A stretch of DNA of 64,000 nt from Microlunatus speluncae (GTDB lineage: Bacteria > Actinomycetota > Actinomycetes > Propionibacteriales > Propionibacteriaceae). Positions 51,087 through 59,366 of this stretch are shown here, piece by piece; the first letter of the stretch is position 1, and each line of letters begins with the position of its first letter. Position numbers and translations under genes: made by a program. The DNA lies in NCBI RefSeq assembly GCF_009299835.1, contig NZ_VKCZ01000020.1:682001-746000 (forward strand), in the 5' to 3' direction. Under the pieces are notes generated by a model that worked only from the letters and a program-made list of their open reading frames with translations, made no database searches and was not told where the DNA came from.

Positions 51087-52379
51087 ATGTCGGTCGATTC
51101 GTCCCCTGAGCCGTTTGGTTCGTTCCCTGAGCCCCTTGGTTCGTTCCCTGAGTCCCTTGGTTCGTTCCCTGAGCTTGTCGAAGGGCAGACCACGTCCACC
51201 TTCAACCAACGCCTGGCACCCGAGTTCTTCGACCGCGTCCAGGCGCGGGTGGTCGAGCGACTGACGGCGACGGGCTTGACGGCGATCTTGACCGACGACC
51301 CGGAGGACGTCGCCTACCTGACCGGCTTCTTCCACCACCCCTGCGAACGCCCGGTCGCCGTCTGGCTGCAGGCGGACGGACGCTGCGTCCTACTGCTGCC
51401 GGAGCTTGAACGCGAGCACGCCGAACTGCAGCAGGCCCGCGCCGAGTTCGCCGTCTTCGGCGAGTATCCCGGCGTCCGGCCCCCGTTCGGTGCCCTGGCC
51501 GGGGCCGTCGGATCGCTGCCGCCGGCGACCCCGGTCGGCTTCGGCAGCCAGATCAGCCACGCCCGGTTGACCGCGGCCCAGGAAGCGATGGGACCCGCCG
51601 ACTGGCGGCCGACGACGTTGATCACCAAGGCGCGCTTCCGGAAATTCGACGAGGAGATCGCGCTGCACCAGGAGGCGGCCCGGATCACCGACCTGATGAT
51701 CACCGGCGGTGTCGAGCTGATCACCGAGGCGGTGGCGGCGGGCGGCGAATTGCCCAGTGAGGCTGAGATCGCGGGCCACATCAGCAAGATCGGCACCGGC
51801 ACCATGTATGCGGAGCACCAGGGCGTCGTGGTGGTCGAGATGCTCGCCGGCGGCCTGGTCTACGCCGCCGCCAACAGCGCCTACCCGCACGGCCTGCCGA
51901 GCGGCTACCGGCTGCGGCCCGGCGACACCTTCATGCTGTCCCTCGGCTGCGCGGTCGGCGGCCGCTACGTCGAGGGGGAGCGGACCTTCGTCCTCGGTGA
52001 ACCGAGTGCCGAGCAGCGGGCGTACCACTCGATCATCGAGCAGGCTCAGCGAATCGGTGGCGAGGCGATCCGGTCCGGCGCGGAGTGCCGGGAGATCAAC
52101 CGGACCTGCCTGGACGTGATCCGCGAGGCCGGATTCGGCGAGTTCCTGCGGCACCGGCAGGGGCACGGCATCGGGCTCGGCATGCACGAGCCGCCGTGGC
52201 TGGAGGACGGCGACCCGACCGTGCTGCAGCCGGGCATGATCGTTTCCAACGAGCCCGGCATCTACATCCGTGATCATGCCGGCTACCGGATCAGCGACAG
52301 CATGCTGGTCACCGCCGGCGGCTCCCGGTCGCTCACCGCCTATCCGCGAGATCTCGCCTCCTGCACCATCCCCGTCTGA
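51087..52379 (+). CDS. M24-fold (creatinase/aminopeptidase P-like) protein with heptad-repeat N-terminus
   Basis: 430 residues: creatinase N-terminal domain (about 40-175) and pita-bread catalytic domain (about 185-420). Of the five metal ligands of M24 aminopeptidases only His (GHGIGLGMHE) and one Glu (SNEPG) are kept; the two Asp are replaced (DTFMLSLGCAV for DxDxG, RYVEGERTF for SDxTRT) and the last Glu is Ser (GYRISDSM). It therefore may work without metal, like creatinase. Residues 5-31 repeat SFPEPLG, encoded by 21-bp REP repeats. GAGGAG 51076-51081 points to ATG 51087, so the repeats are translated. Confidence 0.82.
   Translation: MSVDSSPEPFGSFPEPLGSFPESLGSFPELVEGQTTSTFNQRLAPEFFDRVQARVVERLTATGLTAILTDDPEDVAYLTGFFHHPCERPVAVWLQADGRCVLLLPELEREHAELQQARAEFAVFGEYPGVRPPFGALAGAVGSLPPATPVGFGSQISHARLTAAQEAMGPADWRPTTLITKARFRKFDEEIALHQEAARITDLMITGGVELITEAVAAGGELPSEAEIAGHISKIGTGTMYAEHQGVVVVEMLAGGLVYAAANSAYPHGLPSGYRLRPGDTFMLSLGCAVGGRYVEGERTFVLGEPSAEQRAYHSIIEQAQRIGGEAIRSGAECREINRTCLDVIREAGFGEFLRHRQGHGIGLGMHEPPWLEDGDPTVLQPGMIVSNEPGIYIRDHAGYRISDSMLVTAGGSRSLTAYPRDLASCTIPV
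51105..51190 (+). repeat. Four 21-bp REP-derived tandem units inside a coding region
   Basis: CCTGAG starts at 51105, 51126, 51147 and 51168. Units read CCTGAGCCCCTTGGTTCGTT plus C; the last runs into CCTGAGCTTGTCGAAGGGCA, the full REP. The period of 21 keeps the frame, giving a 7-residue repeat in the M24-fold protein. Confidence 0.95.
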
Positions 52380-52404
52380 TCACCGACCGCAAGGAGCTAC
52401 CGCC

Positions 52405-53316
52405 GTGTCCGGAACCGACACCACCGCCGAGTTCGCCCGCGCCGAAGGCGAAGCGGAGCTGATCACGATCAACGGCAACCGGCTCGCCGTCGAAGTCCTC
52501 GGCCCGGAGGACGCGCCGGTGATCATCACCCACCACGGTGCTCCGGGTCTCGGCTCCCGGGCCGAGCCGAAGGCCAGCTTCGGCCGGCTCGCCGACGCCT
52601 ACCGGGTGATCACCTTCGACGCCCGCGGCTCCGGCCAGAGCGAGGGCAACGGCACCTTCAGCCACGAGCAGTGGGCGGCCGACATCGAGGCGCTGCGGGA
52701 GTGGTCCGGCGCCAACCGGATCTGCATGGCCGGCGGCTCGTACGGCGGCTTCATGGCGATGGAGTATGCGATCCGCTACCCCGACCGGGTCGCCGCGCTG
52801 GTGCTGCGCGACACCGCCGCCGACAACTCGCACTCGGAGCTGGCCCGGCAGAACGCCCTGGCCTCGGACCGGGTGACGGTCGACATGGCGAAGTTCGACC
52901 GGATCGACGCCGGACTGGTCCGGGACAACGACGACCTGCGGGACTGCTGGCGGGAGATCCTTCCGCTGTACGACTTCAATTACGATCCGTCGTCGGTGGA
53001 GAAGAAGGTCGCCGCGACCCCGTACCGCTATCAGGCGCACAACTACGCGTTCTCCACCAACCTGCCGGGCTTCGACCTGAAGCCGCAGTTGCCGGGCGTG
53101 ACGGCGCCGACCTTGATCACGGTCGGTCGCACCGACTGGATCACCCCCGTATCCTGCAGCGAGACGATCGCCGGGCTGATCCCCGACTCCCGGTTGGTGA
53201 TCTTCGAACGATCGGGGCACTCGCCGCAGATCGAGGAGGCGGAAGCATGGACGAAGACGGTGCGGGACTTCCTGGCCGAGGTCTACCCGGGGGTCGCGAC
53301 TCCTACGACGAACTGA
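52405..53316 (+). CDS. Alpha/beta hydrolase, proline-iminopeptidase-like
   Basis: 303 residues. Alpha/beta hydrolase with oxyanion region THHGAPGLGSRAE, nucleophile elbow MAGGSYGGFMAMEYA (Ser near residue 114), acid VGRTDWITP and His ERSGHSPQIEEAE. The layout and operon fit a proline iminopeptidase-like enzyme (S33) that removes N-terminal residues from imported peptides. AAGGAG 8 bases before GTG 52405 sets the start. Its 3' end overlaps the regulator gene by 70 bases. Confidence 0.87.
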   Translation: MSGTDTTAEFARAEGEAELITINGNRLAVEVLGPEDAPVIITHHGAPGLGSRAEPKASFGRLADAYRVITFDARGSGQSEGNGTFSHEQWAADIEALREWSGANRICMAGGSYGGFMAMEYAIRYPDRVAALVLRDTAADNSHSELARQNALASDRVTVDMAKFDRIDAGLVRDNDDLRDCWREILPLYDFNYDPSSVEKKVAATPYRYQAHNYAFSTNLPGFDLKPQLPGVTAPTLITVGRTDWITPVSCSETIAGLIPDSRLVIFERSGHSPQIEEAEAWTKTVRDFLAEVYPGVATPTTN

Positions 53317-54359
53317 CCGCGCCCGTGGAGCTGCGTACCATCGACGACCTGACCGAGCTCGACCGACGGATCATCGTCGCCCTGCAACAGAACGGGCGGG
53401 CCAGCTGGACCTCGATCGCCGAGATCATCGGGTCGTCGGTGCCGACGGTGACCCGGCGCGGGCAGCAGTTGATCACCGACGGCGTGGTCAAGATCACCGT
53501 GCTGCCGACACCGACCAGCTTCGGTCAGGTCGACATGTTCGTGGTCCGGATCAACTGCACGCCTGGCACCCAGCTCAAGGTCGCCGCCGAACTGGTCTCC
53601 CGTCCCGACGTCCGATTTCTCTCCCTGGTCACCGGCAAGTACGACATCGTCGCCGAGATCATGGTCCGCGGCGGCGCCTCGCACTACCCCGATCTGATCT
53701 CGCCGGTGCAGTCGATCGCCGGGATCGAGCGGTGGCGCAGCGATCTGCTGCTGCACGTCTACAAGGTCGGACACGACTGGAGCCGGCAACTGCTGGCGGA
53801 GCGGCTCGCCGTGCTGGAACGGGTCGAGGACGACACCGAGACCGACACGGACGATCAGCCGCCGGCCAGCACCCCGGCCATCTGCTCACCGGATCATTTC
53901 GACGACGTCGACTGGCAGATCCTGGCCACGCTGAAGCAGGACGGCCGGACCACGTTCAAGGCGATCGGCGCCGACCTGGGCCTGAACGAAAGCAGCGTGC
54001 GGCGCCGGTTCGAGCGGATGCGGCAGAACCGCTGCGTCGACGTGCTCACGCTGGTGCCGGCCGCGGCCCTCGGCATGGGCGCCGAGACGTTGTTGATCGT
54101 CAAGGTCCGGCCGGGCCACCTGGACGGCGTGGTCCGCGGCCTGGTCCCGCACTCCGCGGTCCGCTATCTGGCCGCCACCCTGGACCAGAACTCGCTCTTC
54201 TGCGAGGTGATCGCCGGCAGCAACGACGACCTCTACCGCTTCATCACCGAAACCCTGTCCCACCTCGACGGCGTCGAAGGCTGGGAAGCCAGCATGGAAC
54301 TCCTCAACCCCAAACGCGGCTTCGCCGAAACCCCCTGGTGGCGCACCCAGGTCACCTGA
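53247..54359 (+). CDS. Double Lrp/AsnC-type transcriptional regulator
   Basis: 370 residues made of two complete Lrp/AsnC units in tandem: HTH 1 (about 30-75, LDRRIIVALQQNGRASWTSI), RAM 1 (about 90-165, VRFLSLVTGKYDIVAEIMV), linker with acidic EDDTETDTDD, HTH 2 (about 215-260, VDWQILATLKQDGRTTFKAI) and RAM 2 (about 275-350). The classical protein has one of each. GAGGAGG at 53233-53239, 7 bases before ATG 53247, supports a start inside the hydrolase gene. Amino acids or peptides are the probable effector; it likely controls the whole peptide locus from the 46.3-kb intergenic region. Confidence 0.87.
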   Translation: MDEDGAGLPGRGLPGGRDSYDELTAPVELRTIDDLTELDRRIIVALQQNGRASWTSIAEIIGSSVPTVTRRGQQLITDGVVKITVLPTPTSFGQVDMFVVRINCTPGTQLKVAAELVSRPDVRFLSLVTGKYDIVAEIMVRGGASHYPDLISPVQSIAGIERWRSDLLLHVYKVGHDWSRQLLAERLAVLERVEDDTETDTDDQPPASTPAICSPDHFDDVDWQILATLKQDGRTTFKAIGADLGLNESSVRRRFERMRQNRCVDVLTLVPAAALGMGAETLLIVKVRPGHLDGVVRGLVPHSAVRYLAATLDQNSLFCEVIAGSNDDLYRFITETLSHLDGVEGWEASMELLNPKRGFAETPWWRTQVT

Positions 54360-54363
54360 TCAC

Positions 54364-54789
54364 TCAGCGGATTTTGGCGCCGTAGACGTGGTTGACCTTG
54401 AGGATCAGCAGGACGCGGCGGTCGGAGACCATCACCGAGCGGTACTCGGCCCAGTCCGGGTGCTCGCCGCCGGCCTTGCGGTAGTAGTCGACCAGGGCCT
54501 CGACCTCCGGTCCGTGCGGGTCGGTGCCGGGGCCGATCAGGGTCGCCGGACCCTCCGCGGTGGCCCAGGACCAGCCGTCGGGGCTGGTCACCTCGAGCGC
54601 GGCCCGCGGATCGCGGCGCAGGTTGGTCGTCTTGGCCCGGCCCTCGGTGATCGAGACCAGGATGACCTCCGCTTCGCGGTCGTAGTACGGCGTCACCGGG
54701 GACAACTGGGGCAGACCATCGGCCTTGATCGTGGCCAGGACGCCGATGCCGCTCTCGGCCAGAAGCGTGCGTGGGTTGAATTCCGTCAC
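54364..54789 (-). CDS. PPOX-class (pyridoxamine oxidase/F420-type) flavin-fold protein
   Basis: 141 residues of the split beta-barrel PPOX family: ESGIGVLATIKADGLPQLSP, VSITEGRAKTTNLRRDPRAALEVTS and WSWATAEGPATL. The usual ligand is FMN or F420; TTNLRRDPR is typical of F420-dependent actinobacterial members, as is a C-terminal DRRVLLILKVNHVYGAKI. The reaction is unknown. GTG 54789 is the start that gives family length. Convergent with the regulator gene (4 bases apart) and divergent from purD. Confidence 0.85.
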   Translation of the reverse strand: MTEFNPRTLLAESGIGVLATIKADGLPQLSPVTPYYDREAEVILVSITEGRAKTTNLRRDPRAALEVTSPDGWSWATAEGPATLIGPGTDPHGPEVEALVDYYRKAGGEHPDWAEYRSVMVSDRRVLLILKVNHVYGAKIR

Positions 54790-54855
54790 ATCGGAATGCA
54801 AGCGCCGCCGATCGCCGGTTATTCCGCGACGAAGTCCGGCCGATAGGCTGGCGGC

Positions 54856-56103
54856 ATGCGCGTCCTGATCATTGGTACCGGTGGGCGCGAGCACGCGCTC
54901 GCCCTGGCGATCGCTGCCGACCCCGCCGTGACCGAGGTGCACGCCGCGCCCGGCAACCCGGGCATCGCGGAGTGTGCCACCAACCATCCGGTCGATCCGC
55001 TGAGCGGGCCCGAGGTGGCCGCGCTGGCCACCCGGCTCGGCGTCGACCTGGTCGTGGTCGGGCCCGAGGCGCCGCTCGTCGCCGGAGTCGCCGACCCCGT
55101 CCGGGAGGCCGGGATCGCCGTCTTCGGACCGTCCGGCGCGGCGGCGAAGATCGAGGGCAGCAAGACGTACGCGAAGGAGATCATGGCGGCGGCCGGCGTG
55201 CCGACCGCCCAGGCGCGGACGTGTGGAACCGCGGCCGAGATCGAGGCCGCGCTGGACGAGTTCGGCCCGCCGTATGTGGTGAAGGACGACGGACTGGCCG
55301 CCGGCAAGGGCGTCGTGGTGACCGAGGATCGCGGCATCGCGGTCGAACACGCGCTGCGCTGCGCGCCGGTGGTGATCGAGGAATTCCTGGACGGGCCCGA
55401 GGTGAGCCTGTTCGCGATCACCGACGGCACCACGGTCCGGCCGCTGCGGCCGGCGCAGGACTTCAAGCGGGCGTACGACGACGACGCCGGCCCGAACACC
55501 GGCGGGATGGGCGCCTACACCCCGCTGCCCTGGGCGCCGGATGATCTTGTCGACGACGTGCTGGCCCGGGTGCTGCAGCCGACCGTGGACGAGCTGCGGC
55601 GCCGCGGCACTCCGTTCGTCGGGCTGCTCTACGCCGGGCTCGCACTGACCTCGCGCGGCCTGCGCGTGATCGAGTTCAACGCGCGGTTCGGTGATCCGGA
55701 GACCCAGGCCCTGCTGCCACTGTTGAAGACCCCGCTGGCCACTCTGTTGGCCGCCGCGGCCGCCGGTGAGCTGGCCGCGCAGCCCGAGCTCGAGTGGGCC
55801 GACAGGGCGGCGGTGACGGTCGTGCTGGCCAGCAACGGTTATCCGGAGTCGCCGCGCCAGGGTGATCAGCTGACGGTGGCCGAGCTGCCGGCTGGATCCC
55901 ATGTGGTGCACGCCGGGACCGCCCTCGATGGTCAAGGTCGGCTGGTCAGCGCCGGCGGTCGAGTGCTGGCCGTGGTCGGCATCGGCGCCGATCTCGACGA
56001 CGCCCGCGAGCTGGCGTACCGGGCGCTGACCAAGATCGAGCTCGAGGGCTCGTTCTACCGCCGCGACATCGCCGCCGCGGCCGCCGCCCCGGTAGGGAGT
56101 TGA
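54856..56103 (+). CDS. purD: Phosphoribosylamine-glycine ligase
   Basis: Joins glycine to phosphoribosylamine with ATP to give GAR, step 2 of de novo purine synthesis. 415 residues with ATP-grasp fold: MRVLIIGTGGREHALALAIA, APGNPGIA, VVGPEAPLVAGVAD, GSKTYAKEIMAAAGVPTA, VVKDDGLAAGKGVVV (ATP loop), AGPNTGGMGAYTPLPW and EFNARFGDPETQALLPLL (metal site). Length and start (ATG 54856) match the family. purB follows after 2 bases, in one operon. Confidence 0.97.
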   Translation: MRVLIIGTGGREHALALAIAADPAVTEVHAAPGNPGIAECATNHPVDPLSGPEVAALATRLGVDLVVVGPEAPLVAGVADPVREAGIAVFGPSGAAAKIEGSKTYAKEIMAAAGVPTAQARTCGTAAEIEAALDEFGPPYVVKDDGLAAGKGVVVTEDRGIAVEHALRCAPVVIEEFLDGPEVSLFAITDGTTVRPLRPAQDFKRAYDDDAGPNTGGMGAYTPLPWAPDDLVDDVLARVLQPTVDELRRRGTPFVGLLYAGLALTSRGLRVIEFNARFGDPETQALLPLLKTPLATLLAAAAAGELAAQPELEWADRAAVTVVLASNGYPESPRQGDQLTVAELPAGSHVVHAGTALDGQGRLVSAGGRVLAVVGIGADLDDARELAYRALTKIELEGSFYRRDIAAAAAAPVGS

Positions 56104-56105
56104 TC

Positions 56106-57536
56106 ATGGTCCCGAACGTCCTGGCCCAGCGCTACGCCTCGGCCGAAATGCGGGCGATCTGGTCGCCGGAGCAGAAGATCATCGCCGAACGCCGGCTCTG
56201 GCTGGCCGTGCTCGCCGCGCAGCGTGATCTCGGGGTCGAGTTCGGTGGCGACGACCCGGCCGCGGTGCTGGACGCGTACACGAAGGTGGTGGAGCAGGTC
56301 GACCTGGCGTCGATCGCGGAGCGGGAGAAGATCACCCGGCACGACGTCAAGGCGCGGATCGAGGAGTTCAGCGATCTTGCCGGCTACGAGCACATCCACA
56401 AGGGGATGACCAGCCGCGACCTGACCGAGAACGTCGAACAGTTGCAGCAGGTCGATTCGCTGCGGCTGGTCCGGGACCGGATCGTCGCCGTGCTGGTCCG
56501 GTTGAGCCGGCTCGCGGTCGAGTACGGCGAGCTGGCCATGGCCGGCCGGTCGCACAACGTCGCCGCCCAGATCACCACGCTGGGCAAGCGGTTCGCCACC
56601 GCCGCCGACGAGTTGATCATCGCCTACCGGCGGATCGAGGAGTTGATCAACCGCTATCCGCTGCGCGGGATCAAGGGCCCGGTCGGCACCGGCCAGGACA
56701 TGCTCGACCTGCTCGGCGGAGATGCCGACAAGCTGGCCCAGCTGGAGCAGCGGGTGGCCGACCACCTGGGCTTCGCCTCGGTGTTGATCAGCACCGGCCA
56801 GGTCTATCCGCGGTCGCTGGACTACGAGGTGGTCACCGCGCTGGCCCAGGCCGCCGCGGCGCCGTCCAACGTCGCGACCAGCATCAGGCTGATGGCCGGG
56901 CACGAGCTGGTCACCGAGGGCTTCCGTCCCGGCCAGGTCGGCTCCAGCGCGATGCCGCACAAGATGAACACCCGCTCCTGCGAGCGGGTGAACGGGCTGT
57001 CGGTGATCATCCGCGGCTACGTTTCCATGATCGGCGAGCTGGCCGGTGATCAGTGGAACGAGGGCGACGTGTCCTGCTCGGTGGTCCGCCGGGTCGCCCT
57101 GCCCGACGCCTTCTTCGCCCTGGACGGCCTGTTCGAGACCTTCCTCACCGTGTTGGACGACTTCGGCGCCTACCCGGCGGTGATCGACGCCGAGCTGCGC
57201 CGCTACTTGCCGTACCTGACCACGACCAAGATCTTGATGGCTGCCGTGCAACGCGGCGTCGGCCGGGAGGTCGCCCATGAGGCGATCAAGGAACACGCCG
57301 TCGCCGTCGCCCTGGACCAGCGCCAGTCCGGCCGTCCCGACAACGACCTCTACGACCGGTTGGCCGCCGACCCCCGGCTCGGCCTGACCCGGGCCGACCT
57401 CGACGCCGTGGCTTCGAATCCCCTCGAGCTGGCCGGCATCGCCCCCCACCAGGTCCAAGCCCTGGCGGCGCAGATCGAGCGGATCGCCGGCAGCCACCCC
57501 ACGGCCGCCGCGTACGCCCCCGGCCCGACCATCTGA
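56106..57536 (+). CDS. purB: Adenylosuccinate lyase
   Basis: Cleaves SAICAR and adenylosuccinate, releasing fumarate, in purine synthesis. 476 residues of the fumarase/aspartase superfamily: HKGMTSRDLTENVEQLQQ, MAGRSHNVAAQITTLGKRF (catalytic-region His), signature GSSAMPHKMNTRSCE with the catalytic Ser loop, and DVSCSVVRRVALPDAF. TAGGGAG lies 6 bases before ATG 56106; the frame is open from 56100. Transcribed with purD; purA is 31 kb away. Confidence 0.97.
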   Translation: MVPNVLAQRYASAEMRAIWSPEQKIIAERRLWLAVLAAQRDLGVEFGGDDPAAVLDAYTKVVEQVDLASIAEREKITRHDVKARIEEFSDLAGYEHIHKGMTSRDLTENVEQLQQVDSLRLVRDRIVAVLVRLSRLAVEYGELAMAGRSHNVAAQITTLGKRFATAADELIIAYRRIEELINRYPLRGIKGPVGTGQDMLDLLGGDADKLAQLEQRVADHLGFASVLISTGQVYPRSLDYEVVTALAQAAAAPSNVATSIRLMAGHELVTEGFRPGQVGSSAMPHKMNTRSCERVNGLSVIIRGYVSMIGELAGDQWNEGDVSCSVVRRVALPDAFFALDGLFETFLTVLDDFGAYPAVIDAELRRYLPYLTTTKILMAAVQRGVGREVAHEAIKEHAVAVALDQRQSGRPDNDLYDRLAADPRLGLTRADLDAVASNPLELAGIAPHQVQALAAQIERIAGSHPTAAAYAPGPTI

Positions 57537-57581
57537 CCTGATCAGATCCGCGACGACACGTAACCAGCCGTAAAACGATCA

Positions 57582-57619
57582 TCGCGGGCCACAGCTGCCT
57601 GCGCAGCTGTGACCCGCGA
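57582..57619. terminator. Hairpin after purB
   Basis: TCGCGGGCCACAGCTGC and GCAGCTGTGACCCGCGA form a 17-bp stem with one mismatch and a CTGC loop, 45 bases after the purB stop and 17 before the convergent gene's stop. It is a plausible bidirectional terminator, without T-tract as is common in high-GC bacteria. Confidence 0.6.
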
Positions 57620-57636
57620 CGGATCATGCTTCGTGA

Positions 57637-59127
57637 TCAGCCGGTTCGCCCGCGCCGGCGACGGCCGGCCGTCAGGGCGGCACTACCCGCCGCCACCAGC
57701 AGACCTGCCGCACCGAGCAGCCCGATCATGCCGGCGTTGGCGCCGGTGTCGGGCAGCTTGTCGCCGTCGTTGGAATCCGCCGGCGGCTGAGTCGGCTCGC
57801 CGGCCGGAGTCTCCGAGTTGGAGGGTTCCTCGGTCGGCTCGCCCGACGGGGACTCGGACGGTTCGTCGGTCGGCTCGTCGGACGGAGTTTCCGAGGGAGT
57901 CGGCTTGTCCGACGGGGGTTCGGTCGGCTCGTCGGACGGGGTCTCCGAGGGAGTGGGTTCCTCGGTCGGCTCGTCCGTCGGGGGCTGGCTCGGCTCGTCG
58001 GTCGGCGGCTCGCTGGGCTCGTCGGTCGGCGGCTGGGTCGGCCCACAGTCCACGTCGTCGGCGACCACCTGGATGCCCTTGCTGACGAGGTCCTGCGGCG
58101 GGCTGCCCTTACTGGCGTGAATGAGGTCGAACGGCACCCGGCCGCACTCCTCCTTGCCGTCGTCGACGGAGTGCTTGTTCGCCAGCGACACGATGCCGGG
58201 ACCCTCGACCCAGGCGCCGTCGACGTTCACCGGCGCGTACGGCTTCTCGGCGAGGTTCTCCTCGCCGAGGAAGGTCAGCGTGGTGAAGGCGGCATCGTTG
58301 TTGTGCGCGATCACGAACGCCGAGAGCTCGTCGGAATACTGCCAGTCGGCCGAGAAGGCGTTCGCCACCATGTAGCTGCGCGAGTTCTGCTGCGTGTGCG
58401 GCTGCCACGCCGAGCCGGTGAAGACCTCGGTGCCGGTGGCGAAGGTCGGATCGGCCGAACGCCACGCGAACTGGCCGGCGCCGTTGGGCAGCGTGCCCGC
58501 TCCGGTCGTGTCGGTGAAGATCAAATAGAACAGGCCGTCCTTGATGATCACACTCGGCTGACCGGCACCGTAGTCATTGCCCCGGTCGACCTGATGCGAT
58601 GCGGTGATGATCGGGGTCGCGGTCATCCGCTCCCACGACAGCCCGTCGCTGCTGCGAGCCACGCCGATCGAGGTCTCGCCGTCGTTCACCGCGGCGCCGT
58701 AATACAGGTAGTAGGTGCCGTCGTCGGCCTTGACCACCGACGGGTCACACGTGTGCTGTCCGTCGAAGCTGCCGTCGCCGCGCCCCTCGAAGACGATGGT
58801 CGGGGCCCCGCCACCCGGACCGGTGAACGGCCCGGCCGCGCTGCTGGACTCGGCGTACAGGATGTCGTCGCCCGCGACGTCGCCGTCGGGGTCCTGAGCG
58901 CAGTACCACATGCGGTACACGCCGTTCTCGACGATGATCGTCGGCGCGTACTCGTACGCGGCGTCGCCGCCGGTCAGCGCGCCGCCGGGAGCCCGGTAGT
59001 TGTCGGTGGTCAACGTCTCTTCAGCTGAAGCGGTCGGCGCCAGTGCGACGGCCATTGCCACACCGCAGGCGAGCCAGCCGGCGATGCGCCCGGCTCGTCT
59101 ACGGGTGGGCTGCTTTTCGCGATGCAT
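57637..59127 (-). CDS. LPXTG-anchored secreted beta-propeller protein
   Basis: 496 residues. Signal peptide (AGWLACGVAMAVALAPTASAEE), five-bladed propeller of the GH43/GH62-like kind (about 40-350: EYAPTIIVENGVYRMWYCAQ, CDPSVVKADDGTYYLYYGAA, GQPSVIIKDGLFYLIFTD), a 100-residue Pro/Thr/Glu/Ser spacer with PTDEPSEPPTDEP units, and a sortase signal LPDTGANAGMIGLLGAAGLL plus RRRRGR. It is thus bound to the cell wall and presents a propeller outside. Catalytic Asp and Glu of GH43 cannot be fixed, so binding rather than hydrolysis remains possible. ATG 59127 chosen over 59172 because it begins a normal signal. Confidence 0.87.
   Translation of the reverse strand: MHREKQPTRRRAGRIAGWLACGVAMAVALAPTASAEETLTTDNYRAPGGALTGGDAAYEYAPTIIVENGVYRMWYCAQDPDGDVAGDDILYAESSSAAGPFTGPGGGAPTIVFEGRGDGSFDGQHTCDPSVVKADDGTYYLYYGAAVNDGETSIGVARSSDGLSWERMTATPIITASHQVDRGNDYGAGQPSVIIKDGLFYLIFTDTTGAGTLPNGAGQFAWRSADPTFATGTEVFTGSAWQPHTQQNSRSYMVANAFSADWQYSDELSAFVIAHNNDAAFTTLTFLGEENLAEKPYAPVNVDGAWVEGPGIVSLANKHSVDDGKEECGRVPFDLIHASKGSPPQDLVSKGIQVVADDVDCGPTQPPTDEPSEPPTDEPSQPPTDEPTEEPTPSETPSDEPTEPPSDKPTPSETPSDEPTDEPSESPSGEPTEEPSNSETPAGEPTQPPADSNDGDKLPDTGANAGMIGLLGAAGLLVAAGSAALTAGRRRRGRTG
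57815..58045. repeat. Degenerate repeats coding PTDEPS spacer
   Basis: Units of the type GGCTCGTCGGTCGGCGGCT, 24 bases, recur on the plus strand and code (minus strand) for the wall-spanning PPTDEPSE spacer of the LPXTG protein. Confidence 0.8.
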
Positions 59128-59217
59128 CGATTGATTCCCCAAGGATCGGTTGTCTGGTCGGGCGGAAAGCACGCCTCCCGCCAGCAGGGGATGCTAACAG
59201 CACCAGGGGCACCGGCC

Positions 59218-59271
59218 CCGAGTTGTCAGAACTGAGTTGTGCCATAGGGCAACCCAGTTCTGACAACTCGG
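59218..59271. repeat. 54-bp palindromic element, copy 9
   Basis: CCGAGTTGTCAGAACTGAG and CCCAGTTCTGACAACTCGG around TTGTGCCATAGGGCAA; both outer ends here carry CAACTCGG. It sits between the divergent LPXTG and DUF559 genes, in the promoter region of either. Confidence 0.93.
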
Positions 59272-59366
59272 TGAGGTTGTCCACAACCGAGGGCGAGTGA
59301 GTTTGGTTGTCCACAGATTTTCTTGGTGGGCGTACGAATGGGTGAGCGGGTCGCAGAGTTTCTGGC

